Positions 9,349-18,621 of a DNA stretch of 64,000 nt are shown here, in pieces. This stretch comes from Tunturibacter gelidoferens (GTDB lineage: Bacteria; Acidobacteriota; Terriglobia; Terriglobales; Acidobacteriaceae): NCBI RefSeq assembly GCF_040358255.1, contig NZ_CP132938.1, positions 4,340,001 to 4,404,000 of the forward strand, in the 5' to 3' direction. The translations under genes were made by a program, and so were the position numbers. The stretch's first letter is position 1; each line of letters opens with the position of its first letter. The notes beneath the pieces are model-generated. The model saw only the letters and a list, made by a program, of their open reading frames with translations, made no database searches and was not told where the DNA came from.

Positions 9349-9990
9349 GTGGCGACCTACCTAGAGCAATCGCTTGCAAAGCTGAAAGAGTTCGAAGGCT
9401 GCATCCCGTGGATGTATCGCGATACGGTTGGCAAAGTCACCGTCGGAGTAGGCCTCATGCTCCCCGACGCCAAAGCCGCCGAATCCCTCCCCTTCATCCT
9501 CGGCAGCCGCCCCGCCACACTACAAGAGATCGCCGCCGAGTACACACGCATCAACTCCCTTCCCCAAGGCCGAGCCGCCGCCTTCTACAAATCCCCCAAC
9601 GGCCTCGAACTCCCCCAGCAGACCATCGACGCAAAACTAACCGCCGTCCTCCACAGCTTCGAAACCGACCTCCGCACCCACCTCCCCCACTACGACACCC
9701 TCCCCGATTCCGTAAAGCTCGCGCTTCTCGACATGACCTACAACCTCGGCCCCGCAGGCCTCTTCAAAGACTTCCCTCACCTCATCGCCGCCGTCCAGTC
9801 CGGCTCCTGGGCCGAAGCAGCAGCACGTTGCCTGCGCCGAGGCCCCAGCGCCGCCCGCAACAACTGGACACGCGAGCAGTTCCTCTCCGCCGTCGTAACT
9901 AGCATCCAGGCAGAGGCTGAGAGCCTGCTGAAGCAAATCTGGCGTGTCATACGTCAAATATGGAACGCCTTATTCGGCCCCCGGCAATAG
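9349..9990 (+). CDS. GH24-type (phage-like) lysozyme
   Basis: The protein (213 residues, GTG start) would hydrolyse the MurNAc-GlcNAc bond of peptidoglycan. Near the N-terminus it carries the GH24 signature E-x8-D-x5-T exactly: Glu16, Asp25 and Thr31 in FEGCIPWMYRDTVGKVTVGVG-like sequence. Later segments (LLDMTYNLGP, RNNWTREQF) also fit phage lysozymes. There is no obvious signal peptide; the extreme C-terminus is a Trp/Ile-rich amphipathic stretch (KQIWRVIRQIWNALF) that could bind membrane. No phage genes surround it, so it is either a domesticated endolysin or a host muramidase. Confidence 0.87.
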   Translation: MATYLEQSLAKLKEFEGCIPWMYRDTVGKVTVGVGLMLPDAKAAESLPFILGSRPATLQEIAAEYTRINSLPQGRAAAFYKSPNGLELPQQTIDAKLTAVLHSFETDLRTHLPHYDTLPDSVKLALLDMTYNLGPAGLFKDFPHLIAAVQSGSWAEAAARCLRRGPSAARNNWTREQFLSAVVTSIQAEAESLLKQIWRVIRQIWNALFGPRQ

Positions 9991-10051
9991 AGCCCGGCCC
10001 CGGGCTTCGATATAGTGGAACTCTTGACTCAAAAAAGTCTGCGGAGGGCTT

Positions 10052-11608
10052 TTGGTAAAGGTAAAACGTAGCATCGCCTCAATCGCGATCATCATCGCAT
10101 GTGCAGTCGCTCTAGGCGTCACAGCGAAGGCACAGGACCTCGCAAGCTTCGAAAAGCGCACCACCGTCAAAGTTCTCCCTAACGGCCTCACCCTCATCAT
10201 CTGCGAGCGCCCAGAGGCCCCCGTCTTCAGCTTCTACACCCTCGTCGATGCAGGCTCCGCCGACGACCCCGACGGCGCCAGCGGCATCGCGCACATGTTC
10301 GAGCACATGGCCTTCAAGGGCACCACCGAGATCGGCACCACAGACTACCCAGCAGAAAAGATCGCCCTCGCCAAAGTCGAAACCACCTACGCGGCCTACG
10401 ACGCCGAGTACCGCAAACGTGTCGGCCAGAACGCCGAAAAACTCGCACAGCTCCTCAAAGCGTTTCAGGATGCTCAGGCCGAAGCGCAAAAGTACGTCAT
10501 CCCCAACCAGTTCTCGCAGATCGCCGAAGAGAACGGAGCCGTAGGCATCAACGCCAACACCACCGAAGACTCTACCCAGTACTTCTGGAGCATGCCCTCC
10601 AACCGCCTCGAGCTCTGGGCCTACCTCGAAAGCCAGCGCATCGCCCATCCCGTTGAGCGCGAGTTCTACAAAGAGCGCAACGTCGTCCAGGAGGAGCGCC
10701 GCACACGCGTTGACTCCTCCCCCGTAGGCCGCATGGTCGAGCAGTTCCTCTCCACCGCCTATGTCGCGCATCCCTACCGCCGCCCCGGCGTCGGTTGGGA
10801 GAGCGAGATAAGCCAGGTCTCCGCCACCGAAGCCACCACCTTCCACGAAAAATACTACGTCCCCGCAAACATCGTCATCGCCGTCGTAGGCGACCTCAAA
10901 GCCTCCGAGACCATGCCCATCCTCGAGCGTTACTTCGCCCCCATCCCCGCCGCCCCGCGCCCCGAGCCCATGACCACCGTCGAGCCGCCACAAGTCGCCG
11001 AAAAATCCGTCACCATCCGCGAGGCCACCCAGCCCTTCTACATCGAGGGCTACCACCGCCCCGACTACCTCGACCCCGACGACTCCGCCTACGACGCCAT
11101 CTCCGACATCTTCTCCAACGGCCGCACCGCTCGCCTCTATCGCTCTCTCGTCCGCGACCAGTCCATCGCTGCCGAGGCCCAGGGCTTCAGCGGCTTCCCC
11201 GGCGACAAGTACCCCGGCCTCTTCGCCGTCTACGCCGTCCCTCTCCCCGGCCACACACCTGAAGAGATGCGAACCTCTATTCACAAAGAACTCGACCGCC
11301 TCAAGAGCGAAGACGTCACCGATGCTGAACTCGAACGCTTCAAGACCCGCGCCCGCGCCGACCTCCTCCGCGGCCTCGCCGACAACGAAGGCCTGGCCCA
11401 TCAACTAGCCGAGTACCAAACCCGCTTCGGCGACTGGCGCGAGCTCTTCAACCAACTCCACAAGATCGACGCCGTCAACAAAGCCGACATCCGCCGCGTC
11501 GCCAACAAGATCTTCACCGACAGCAACCGAACCAGCGCACGAATCGAATTCGTCCCACCCCAACGCAAAGCTCCTCAGGTCCAACCAACCGCCGGAGGTG
11601 CTCAGTGA
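10052..11608 (+). CDS. M16-family zinc metallopeptidase, catalytic subunit, exported
   Basis: The start is a TTG at 10052 after GGAGGGC; the product (518 residues) begins with a signal peptide (hydrophobic IASIAIIIACAVALGVTA, cleavage near AKA-Q). The inverted zinc motif HxxEH is intact as His81-Met-Phe-Glu84-His85, and glutamates near 159-160 lie at about the distance of the third zinc ligand. Pitrilysin/M16B peptidases of this kind act in the periplasm, often as heterodimers with an inactive partner. The next gene encodes exactly such a partner and overlaps this stop codon as GTGA. Confidence 0.92.
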   Translation: MVKVKRSIASIAIIIACAVALGVTAKAQDLASFEKRTTVKVLPNGLTLIICERPEAPVFSFYTLVDAGSADDPDGASGIAHMFEHMAFKGTTEIGTTDYPAEKIALAKVETTYAAYDAEYRKRVGQNAEKLAQLLKAFQDAQAEAQKYVIPNQFSQIAEENGAVGINANTTEDSTQYFWSMPSNRLELWAYLESQRIAHPVEREFYKERNVVQEERRTRVDSSPVGRMVEQFLSTAYVAHPYRRPGVGWESEISQVSATEATTFHEKYYVPANIVIAVVGDLKASETMPILERYFAPIPAAPRPEPMTTVEPPQVAEKSVTIREATQPFYIEGYHRPDYLDPDDSAYDAISDIFSNGRTARLYRSLVRDQSIAAEAQGFSGFPGDKYPGLFAVYAVPLPGHTPEEMRTSIHKELDRLKSEDVTDAELERFKTRARADLLRGLADNEGLAHQLAEYQTRFGDWRELFNQLHKIDAVNKADIRRVANKIFTDSNRTSARIEFVPPQRKAPQVQPTAGGAQ

Positions 11609-13263
11609 ACCCAAGTCTCCGCTTCTCTCACCTGTCATCGCATATCTCTCAGTTGTCATCTAGTTTTTTTTGGTTGTCATTCCGTAGCGCAGCGGAGGAA
11701 TCTGCTGTTGTCTTCGCGGCTTCAAATTCCGTCTCATCGAAAATCCCCAACGCAACCCAGAGCCACAAATCACTAAGACCAGTGCCATTCACAAAGTACA
11801 TCGCGACCATAGCCGCAGCAGCATTCCTAATACTCCCCATCTACGCCCAGACCGCAGCGCCAACAGCCCCCGCCACACAGGTACAACCGTGGAAGCAAAT
11901 CCCCATCCCACCCCTTCCAGCCTTCAAACCCGTCCAACCCCACCGCGTCGAACTAGAAAACGGCATAGTCCTCTTCCTCCAGGAAGACCACGAGCTCCCC
12001 TTCATCAACGGCACCATCCTCATCCGAGGCGGCAGCCGCGATGAGCCCAACGCCAAGGTAGGCCTCACCTCCCTCTACGGCGAAACCTGGCGCACCAGCG
12101 GCACCGCAACCATCGACGGCGACAAGCTCGACGACGTCCTCGAAGCCAAGGCCGCCTCCATCGAAACCAGCGGTGGCACCGCCTCCACCTCCATGGCCTG
12201 GTCCAGCCTCAAAGGCGACTTCGACACCGTCTTCGCCTCCACCATCGACCTCCTCCTCCATCCCACCTTCAAAGATGACAAACTCCAACTCGCCAAGCAG
12301 CAGCTCGAGACCGGCATCGCTCGCCGCAACGACGACGCCGGCAGCATCGCCACTCGCGAAGCCGCGAAGATCGCCTACGGCCCCCACAACCCCTACGCCC
12401 GCGAGCTCGAATACGCCACCGTAGACGCCGTCACCCTCGCCGACCTCAACGCCTTGCACACCCACACCGTCGTCGGCAGCAACATCATCGTCGCGCTCTC
12501 AGGCGACTTCGACTCCACCGCCATGGAAGCCAAGCTCCGCGCTGCCTTCTCGCCCATCCCACGCGGCCAGCGCTTCCAGTCCTTCAAAGCCACTTTCACC
12601 GACCCAAAACCCACCGTCAACTTCGTCTCCAAAGACGACGTCAACCAATCCAACGTCATCATCGTCGGCCTCGGTACCGAGCGCAGCAACCCCGACTACT
12701 ACGCTCTCTCCGTTATGAACCAGGTCTTCTCCGGAGGCTTCGGCTCCCGCGTCGTCCAGGACGTTCGCACCAAACTCGGCCTGGCCTACTCCGTCGAAGG
12801 CAACTACGGCGCCTCCTACGACCACCCCGGCATCTTCGTCGTCGAAGCCGCAACCAAGAGCGCCACCACCGTAGCCGCAACCAAGGCTCTCCTCGCCGAA
12901 ATCGACCGCCTCAAAACAGAACCACCCACCCCCGCCGAACTCAGCAAGGCCAAAGACCAGGTCCTCAACTCCTTCATCTTCCACTACGACTCGCCCGACA
13001 AAACGCTAGGCGAGCAAGTCACTCTCGCCTTCTACGGCTATCCAGCCGACACCCTCGAAAAATACAAATCCGGCATCGAAAAAGTCACCTCCGCCGACGT
13101 CTCCCGCGTAGCCAACAAGTACATCGACACCAGCAAACTCGCCGTCATCGTAGTAGGCAACGAGTCACAGATCACGCCATCGCTCGCCACCCTGGGTCTA
13201 GGCACCGTGAAGAATCTAGACATCACCATCCCGCCCCCACCCAACGCCAAACCAGCCGAATAA
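11605..13263 (+). CDS. M16-family peptidase partner subunit lacking the zinc motif
   Basis: This M16 homologue aligns with the catalytic partner but has SLYGETW where HxxEH should be, so it cannot bind zinc. It keeps a C-terminal domain with SRVVQDVRTKLGLAYSVEG, which carries the Arg/Tyr substrate-binding region of non-catalytic M16B subunits. The GTG at 11605 has a good ribosome site (GGAGGTG, 11593-11599) and overlaps the previous stop. However, the first ~58 residues read through a family A repeat, and a typical signal peptide (FTKYIATIAAAAFLILPIYAQ) begins only at the in-frame GTG at 11782. The mature protein is the same either way; the true start is uncertain. Confidence 0.88.
   Translation: MNPSLRFSHLSSHISQLSSSFFWLSFRSAAEESAVVFAASNSVSSKIPNATQSHKSLRPVPFTKYIATIAAAAFLILPIYAQTAAPTAPATQVQPWKQIPIPPLPAFKPVQPHRVELENGIVLFLQEDHELPFINGTILIRGGSRDEPNAKVGLTSLYGETWRTSGTATIDGDKLDDVLEAKAASIETSGGTASTSMAWSSLKGDFDTVFASTIDLLLHPTFKDDKLQLAKQQLETGIARRNDDAGSIATREAAKIAYGPHNPYARELEYATVDAVTLADLNALHTHTVVGSNIIVALSGDFDSTAMEAKLRAAFSPIPRGQRFQSFKATFTDPKPTVNFVSKDDVNQSNVIIVGLGTERSNPDYYALSVMNQVFSGGFGSRVVQDVRTKLGLAYSVEGNYGASYDHPGIFVVEAATKSATTVAATKALLAEIDRLKTEPPTPAELSKAKDQVLNSFIFHYDSPDKTLGEQVTLAFYGYPADTLEKYKSGIEKVTSADVSRVANKYIDTSKLAVIVVGNESQITPSLATLGLGTVKNLDITIPPPPNAKPAE
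11674..11712. repeat. dispersed repeat, family A, inside the 5' end of an M16 gene
   Basis: The segment TTGTCATTCCGTAGCGCAGC followed by GGAGGAATCTGCTGTTGTC is nearly identical to 18521-18560. The reading frame of the second M16 gene passes through it without a stop. Confidence 0.75.
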
Positions 13264-13295
13264 CGAGTCCGGAGTACCGCCAGAAATCCAACCCG

Positions 13296-13378
13296 CGACC
13301 AACGGGAGCACTAGGCAAAGCGGTATACAAGTCACGAAGTGACCGCCCCACGCGCAGTGGGCCCGTCCGGCAGGACAC
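13296..13378 (+). repeat. dispersed repeat, family B, single arm
   Basis: CGACCAACGGGAG (13296-13308), then GGTATACAAGTCACGAAGTG ACCGC (13322-13346) and a GGGCCCGTCCGGCAGGACA-type end match the right half of the large palindromic element at 21091-21309. It fills the gap between the M16 pair and the SnoaL-like gene. Confidence 0.75.
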
Positions 13379-13474
13379 AAGCAAGCGTAACAAGTACTTG
13401 ACTGACTCACCGTTCTTTCGCCTACCCTAAGGCAAGGAACTGTCTCGAAAGTTGTCACCTTCGAAGAGTGAACA

Positions 13475-14002
13475 ATGAAACGAATCCTGATTCTTCTATT
13501 TGCGTTCTTGGGAGCGAACAATACCGCCTCTCGCGCCAGCCAGAAGACGCCAACTGAGCCACCAGCAAGAAAGAGTTCAATGTCAAACGAGTCTGCACTA
13601 ATAAGCCTCTTCGATCGATGGGAGCGGGTTTGGCACGAGGGCCAGTACGACCTGGTACCGAGCTGCGTCGCAGAAGCCTATCTCCGACATGACCAAAAGG
13701 GCGACCGCACCGTAACCCGAGACGCCTACGCGGCGGAGATAGCCAGGATTCGCGAGGAGCGCCCGGGCATTCGAGTGGTTGTGTATGACCACACATTTGC
13801 AGGCGACCGCGCCTGGTTTCGCTTTGCATTTAAGTGGACAGATACAAAGACCGGAGAAGCGCACAGCCAGGCTGGCATGCAACTCTACCGGATCGAGGCA
13901 GGCAAGCTCGCAGAGACTTGGCTTACGATGTCGCCGCCAGGCTCGGCATGGCCGGACGCTGTTGCGCAGGAGCACTGGACAAGTCCGCCACCAGGTAAAT
14001 AG
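13475..14002 (+). CDS. SnoaL-like / NTF2-fold protein, exported
   Basis: The 175-residue protein starts with a signal peptide (KRILILLFAFLGA) and a Pro/Lys-rich linker, followed from about residue 38 by an NTF2-like domain: LISLFDRWERVWHEGQYDLVPSCVAEAYLRHD, a central helix region and the strands RVVVYDHTFAGDRAWFRFAFKW and YRIEAGKLAETW. Members of this fold are small cyclases, isomerases or ligand-binding proteins; the sequence does not show which. It is monocistronic, flanked by a family B repeat and the glutaminase-like gene. Confidence 0.7.
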   Translation: MKRILILLFAFLGANNTASRASQKTPTEPPARKSSMSNESALISLFDRWERVWHEGQYDLVPSCVAEAYLRHDQKGDRTVTRDAYAAEIARIREERPGIRVVVYDHTFAGDRAWFRFAFKWTDTKTGEAHSQAGMQLYRIEAGKLAETWLTMSPPGSAWPDAVAQEHWTSPPPGK

Positions 14003-14172
14003 CGGACTGCTTTGGGTCAGCCAAGTAATTTGCTACCCAAGCAAGCAGTTCCTAATCGAGTTCTGAGCAACAGCCCCCTCAATGGGCACGATGGCGCTAT
14101 CCTTGAAAAGCGTCATCGTCCCGGAGGTTCGTCATAAAAAACCCGCAAGAGTTCCTGCTAAGTGCTGCCTCG

Positions 14173-16197
14173 TTGCTTCTCACCGCTCTCCCCCTAGCCT
14201 CCCAGCAACGTCCTCCGGCATCGCCGCTCATCACGCACGACCCCTACTTCAGCGTCTGGTCCACCACCGACAACCTCACCGACTCCGACACCACCCACTG
14301 GACCGGCGCCCCACAACCCATCACCGGCATCGCCCGCATCGACGGCAAGCCCTTCCGCTTCCTCGGCCACAACCCCGACACCGTCCCCACCATGCAGCAA
14401 ACAGCGCATGCCATCACCCCAACCCACACCACCTACGAGTTTCGTCAAAACGGCATCACCCTCCGCCTCATCTTCTTCACCCCCGCCCTCCTCAGCGACC
14501 TCGACGTCGTCTCACGCCCCGTAACCTACCTCACCTGGACCGCCGAATCGACTGACGCCACACCTCACCAAGTCTCTATCCTTCTCGACGTAGACCCACT
14601 AATCGCCGTCAACGACCGCAGCCAACAAGTCAACTCCTTCCGCAACCAAACTTCCTCCCTCAACGTCCTCTCCACCGGCTCTCAGGATCAAAAGATCCTC
14701 AACCGCTCCGGCGACGATCTCCGCATCGACTGGGGCTACTTCCATCTAGCCGTCCCGAATGACCCGCACTACGCAACATTCCTCGCACCCCACGCAGCCA
14801 CCGCCTTCGCCTCCACCGGCCAGCTCCCCACCACCGACACCATGGACATGCCCGAGCGCGCTGACCACTCTGCCGCCGCACTCTCCGCCATCATCGACTT
14901 CGGTTCCGTCTCCTCACAACCCATCACCCGCCACATCCTCGTCTCCTACACCGACGACTACGCCATCCAGTACCTCCAGCGCAATCTCCGCCCCTACTGG
15001 CAGCGCAACAACATGCCCGTAGACCAGATGCTCGATCTAGCCGAACAGCAATATCCGGAGCTCGAAGCACGCGGCGAAGCCTTCGACAAAGAGCTCACCG
15101 CCGACCTCATCAAAGTTGGCGGCGAACACTACGCCTACATCGCCATCCTCTCGTACCGCCAGGCTATCGCCGCGCACAAACTCGTAGCCGACGCCAACAG
15201 CGACCCCATGCTCTTCGCCAAAGAGAACTTCTCCAACGGCTGCATCGCCACCGTCGACGTCCTCTACCCCTCAGCCCCCTTCTTCCTCTTCTTCAACCCA
15301 AAGCTCCTCGAAGCCCAGCTCCTCCCCGTCCTCGAGTACTCCTCCCTCGCACGCTGGAAGTTTCCCTTCTCTCCTCACGATCTCGGTCAATACCCCCTGG
15401 CCAACGGACAGGTCTACGGCGGCGGCGAAAAAACCGAAGAAGATCAAATGCCCGTCGAAGAGAGCGGCAACATGATCATCCTTGTTGACGCCGTAGCCCG
15501 CGCCGAAGGCACGCCACAACTAGCCCAACGCTACTGGCCCCAGCTCACCAAATGGGCCGAGTATCTCAACGTCCACGGTCTCGACCCCGAAACCCAGCTC
15601 ACCACCGACGACTTCGCCGGCCACGTCGCCCACAACGCCAACCTCTCCCTCAAAGCCATCGACGCCCTAGCCGCCTACGCCGACCTAGCCCATCTCCTCA
15701 AGCAGGAAGCCGTCGCAAAGCAGTACCAATCCACCGCAAAAGAGATGGCCGCAAAGTGGATCACCATGGCCAAGGAAGGCGACCACTACAAGCTAGCCTT
15801 CAACAGCCCCAACACCTGGAGCCAGAAGTACAACCTTGTCTGGGACAAGCTCCTCGACTACAACCTCTTCCCCAACAGCGTCCGCGACAGCGAGGTCGCC
15901 TTCTACCTCACCAAACTCAACCTCTACGGCCTCCCCCTCGACAGCCGCGCCGACTACACCAAGCTCGACTGGTCCATCTGGACCGCAACCCTCGCCTCAA
16001 ACCCCACGCAGTTCAACGCCATCGTCGACCCCATCTATCGCTGGACCAACGAAACCCCAACCCGCGTCCCCCTCACCGACTGGTACGACACCAAAACCGG
16101 CAAACAAGTCGGCTTCCAGGCCCGCAGCGTCGTAGGCGGCGTCTTCATCAAAGCCCTCGCCGACAAACAACTCACCACCAAGTGGCGCAGCAAATAA
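14173..16197 (+). CDS. GtaA-type glutaminase-like protein (DUF4964/5127/4965/1793 architecture)
   Basis: The N-terminus (SPLITHDPYFSVWS, GAPQPITGIARIDGKPFRFLG) is the DUF4964 block of fungal GtaA glutaminases. It is followed by a DUF5127-like beta domain, DUF4965 (LTADLIKVGGEHYAYIAILSYRQ) and a DUF1793-like alpha domain (NSPNTWSQKYNLVWDKLLDYNLF, DWSIWTATLA, VPLTDWYDTKTG). In fungi such proteins are secreted glutaminases; activity here is unproven. TTG at 14173 is the first ordinary start codon, but the frame is open further up and a fuller signal peptide (IKNPQEFLLSAASLLL) would begin at an ATA codon, 14134, seven bases after GGAGG (14122-14126). Confidence 0.83.
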   Translation: MLLTALPLASQQRPPASPLITHDPYFSVWSTTDNLTDSDTTHWTGAPQPITGIARIDGKPFRFLGHNPDTVPTMQQTAHAITPTHTTYEFRQNGITLRLIFFTPALLSDLDVVSRPVTYLTWTAESTDATPHQVSILLDVDPLIAVNDRSQQVNSFRNQTSSLNVLSTGSQDQKILNRSGDDLRIDWGYFHLAVPNDPHYATFLAPHAATAFASTGQLPTTDTMDMPERADHSAAALSAIIDFGSVSSQPITRHILVSYTDDYAIQYLQRNLRPYWQRNNMPVDQMLDLAEQQYPELEARGEAFDKELTADLIKVGGEHYAYIAILSYRQAIAAHKLVADANSDPMLFAKENFSNGCIATVDVLYPSAPFFLFFNPKLLEAQLLPVLEYSSLARWKFPFSPHDLGQYPLANGQVYGGGEKTEEDQMPVEESGNMIILVDAVARAEGTPQLAQRYWPQLTKWAEYLNVHGLDPETQLTTDDFAGHVAHNANLSLKAIDALAAYADLAHLLKQEAVAKQYQSTAKEMAAKWITMAKEGDHYKLAFNSPNTWSQKYNLVWDKLLDYNLFPNSVRDSEVAFYLTKLNLYGLPLDSRADYTKLDWSIWTATLASNPTQFNAIVDPIYRWTNETPTRVPLTDWYDTKTGKQVGFQARSVVGGVFIKALADKQLTTKWRSK

Positions 16198-16245
16198 CGC
16201 AAAGCGAGGCAGATCTTAACTCTAATTGGATATGGCGAGACGCAA

Positions 16246-16788
16246 ATGGCAGTCTATCGGAATCAACCGTTTCCCTGCTTCGGTATTCTCAAATTTCTCA
16301 TGTCGCTTTTCCTGATCTTGTACGGGGCATCTCTCTCCGCACAAACGCTTGAAATTACATTGGTGGATGGGCAGAACGGACACCCTATGGTGGGGGCGTC
16401 CTCCTATGTGAATGTATGGGTAGGGTCAGAGCGCAAAGAAGCAATCGCCATACCAACTGATGGTCACGGCGTTGCTCGGCTACAACTAACGCTCAATCCC
16501 GGTGAAATAAACATTCCAAACTCCTCGAAGGATCGCGGATCTATCGTTGTGGATCATCCTGTCGTGAACTACAACGAGTCTCTCCGAATCAACACTCCTT
16601 ACGTATCGTGTGGATCAGGAGGATCAAATTACTCGTGGTTGAGGTCAGAAAACTTCTCGACGAAGGAGATATTTCAGCATGGCTATGTTTCGCCAAACAC
16701 ATGTGGTAAAGCCACAGTTTCACCGCAGCCCGGACAGGTAATTCTCTTTGTTAGGCCATTAACTTGGTGGGAAAAATTAAAGGAATAA
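16246..16788 (+). CDS. exported protein of unknown function
   Basis: I do not recognise a family. The 180-residue product has a signal peptide ending near SLSA-Q (hydrophobic core ILKFLMSLFLILYGA). The mature part, predicted to be rich in beta strands, includes LEITLVDGQNGHPMVGASSYVNVWVG, reminiscent of carboxypeptidase-regulatory or transthyretin-like folds, and ends in FVRPLTWWEKLKE. Three cysteines are visible in the second half. Base use is less C-rich than in the flanking glutaminase-like and glmU genes, so it may be a later arrival. It stands alone. Confidence 0.6.
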   Translation: MAVYRNQPFPCFGILKFLMSLFLILYGASLSAQTLEITLVDGQNGHPMVGASSYVNVWVGSERKEAIAIPTDGHGVARLQLTLNPGEINIPNSSKDRGSIVVDHPVVNYNESLRINTPYVSCGSGGSNYSWLRSENFSTKEIFQHGYVSPNTCGKATVSPQPGQVILFVRPLTWWEKLKE

Positions 16789-17013
16789 TTCTGATCCGAA
16801 CACAGGCCAGTAATTGAATGTTTATCTACACGAAACGAGAGATTACCCTTGCAGGCAGATGATCTAGAAACCGAATTGATCTTCCTGAGAGTCAATTCAA
16901 GCAAGTGATCATAATTCCACTCGAAGGATAGCTTTCGACCAAGCAAATTTCAGACACTATCAGATAACCCTACATCTTCCGGCAACAGACCCAGCATGAG
17001 ACCATAGTCCTCT

Positions 17014-18438
17014 ATGGTCTCCAACGAATTCGCCATCGCCATCATGGCCGCCGGCAAAGGCACCCGCCTCAAAAGCAAGCACCCCAAAGTTCTTCACGAG
17101 ATCGGCGGCCGCGCCCTCCTCCTCCACGTCATCGCCGCCGCCGAAACCGTAGTCCCCGCCGACCACATCTTCTGCATCATCGGCCACGAATCCGATCGCG
17201 TCCGCACAGCCGTCGCCACCACCGGCGTCCAGTTCGTCCTCCAGCCCGAGCAGCGCGGCACCGGCCACGCCCTCCAGATGCTCAAGGCCGACTTCGAGCT
17301 CTCCGGCAGGCCAATCCCACAGCATCTTCTAGTCCTCTCCGGAGACGTCCCCCTCATCCGCCCCGAAACCATCGCCGCCGTCCGCGACACCCACCTCCGC
17401 GAGCACGCTGCCATGACCATCCTCACCGCCGTCCCCGCCGACCCCACCGGCTACGGCCGCGTCCTCCGCGCATCAGCAGATAAACCCGAAGTCACCGCCA
17501 TCGTCGAACAAAAATCTCTCCGCTCCGACCAGCTCAGCGCCCCCGAAATCAACTCCGGCATCTACTGCTTCGAAACCGCAGCCCTCTTCGCCAGAATCAA
17601 CGCCCTCACCACCAACAACACCCACGGCGAGTTCTACCTCACCGACATCGCCGCCATGCTCGTCGCCGAAGGCAAGCGCGTCGTAGCCATCAAAGCCGAC
17701 AGCGTCGACGAGGTCCTCGGCGCCAATACCATCGCCGAGATGATGCACCTCGACGCCGCCATGCGCCTTAGCACCGCCCACCGTCTCATGGCCCAGGGCG
17801 TCACCATCTTCCGCCCCGAAACCTGCGTCATCGACGCCCACGTCACAGTAGGCCCCGACACAATCATCGAGCCCTACGTACAGCTCCTCGGCAACACCCA
17901 CATCGGCAGCGACTCCCGCATCCGCTCCTACTCCGTCATTCAGAACTCGCGGCTCGGCGACAACGTCCTCGTCCGCAACGGCTGCATCCTCGATACCGCC
18001 GAAGTGGCCAACAACGCCATCCTAGGCCCCTACGCCCACCTCCGCCCCGAGAGCCGCATCGGCGAAGCAGCCCACATCGGCAACTTCGTCGAAACCAAAA
18101 AGACCATCATCGGCAGGGGCTCCAAGGCCAACCACCTCAGCTACCTCGGCGACGCCGTCATCGGCGACGGCGTCAACATCGGCGCCGGAGCCATCACCTG
18201 CAACTACGACGGCGTCCATAAGCACCCCACCATCATCGGCGACGGCGCCTTCGTCGGCTCCGACTCCACCCTCGTCGCCCCCATCACCATCGGCGCAGGC
18301 TCTTACATAGCCGCCGGCAGCTGCATCACCGAAGAGGTCCCCGAAGGCGCACTAGCCCTTGGCCGCTCCCGCCAAACCACCAAGCCCGGCTGGGTAGCCG
18401 CCCGCAAAGCCGCAGCCAAACAAAACACAAACAGCTAG
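17014..18438 (+). CDS. glmU: bifunctional UDP-GlcNAc pyrophosphorylase / glucosamine-1-P acetyltransferase
   Basis: GlmU makes UDP-N-acetylglucosamine for peptidoglycan and lipopolysaccharide. The 474-residue protein has the pyrophosphorylase signature MAAGKGTRLKSKHPKVLHEI at residues 11-30, GTGHAL, LSGDVPLI and the GEFYLTDI block. From about residue 265 a left-handed beta-helix of hexapeptide repeats carries KANHLSYLGD with the catalytic His, NIGAGAITCNYDG and SDSTLVAPI. It is intact, cytoplasmic and alone in its strand segment. The short leader has no strong ribosome site; the first ATG is used. Confidence 0.97.
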   Translation: MVSNEFAIAIMAAGKGTRLKSKHPKVLHEIGGRALLLHVIAAAETVVPADHIFCIIGHESDRVRTAVATTGVQFVLQPEQRGTGHALQMLKADFELSGRPIPQHLLVLSGDVPLIRPETIAAVRDTHLREHAAMTILTAVPADPTGYGRVLRASADKPEVTAIVEQKSLRSDQLSAPEINSGIYCFETAALFARINALTTNNTHGEFYLTDIAAMLVAEGKRVVAIKADSVDEVLGANTIAEMMHLDAAMRLSTAHRLMAQGVTIFRPETCVIDAHVTVGPDTIIEPYVQLLGNTHIGSDSRIRSYSVIQNSRLGDNVLVRNGCILDTAEVANNAILGPYAHLRPESRIGEAAHIGNFVETKKTIIGRGSKANHLSYLGDAVIGDGVNIGAGAITCNYDGVHKHPTIIGDGAFVGSDSTLVAPITIGAGSYIAAGSCITEEVPEGALALGRSRQTTKPGWVAARKAAAKQNTNS

Positions 18439-18520
18439 AGCAGAATGCGCATCGGTGTAGAGCTTTGTTCTCCTTTTCGTTTTGTCATTCGGCGCTTTAT
18501 TTGTTGTCGTTCCGCGCTTT

Positions 18521-18560
18521 TTGTTGTCATTCCGCAGCGCAGCGGAGGAATCTGCTGTAG
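18521..18560. repeat. dispersed repeat, family A, with partial copies upstream
   Basis: TTGTTGTCATTCCGCAGCGC followed by AGCGGAGGAATCTGCTGTAG matches 11674-11712 at nearly every base. Two shorter starts of the same unit (TTTGTCATTCGGCGC near 18481 and TTGTTGTCGTTCCGCGC near 18501) precede it, so the repeat has a nested, tandem character. It lies between the convergent ends of glmU and the DinB gene. Confidence 0.75.
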
Positions 18561-18621
18561 GTATCAGGGACATCGCTCTAAACAGCCAGCCCACAAAGCC
18601 CAGCGATTATTGTGAGCAGGT

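Noticed and set aside
10112-11404. 430-codon open frame on the minus strand inside the M16 gene
   Set aside because: Shadow of a strongly GC-rich, C-ending coding strand; its Gly/Val/Glu-rich product has no motif, while the plus strand has HxxEH and a signal peptide.
12020-12465. Several long frames opposite the second M16 gene, glmU and the GH2 gene
   Set aside because: Same composition artefact; no ribosome sites, no known domains.
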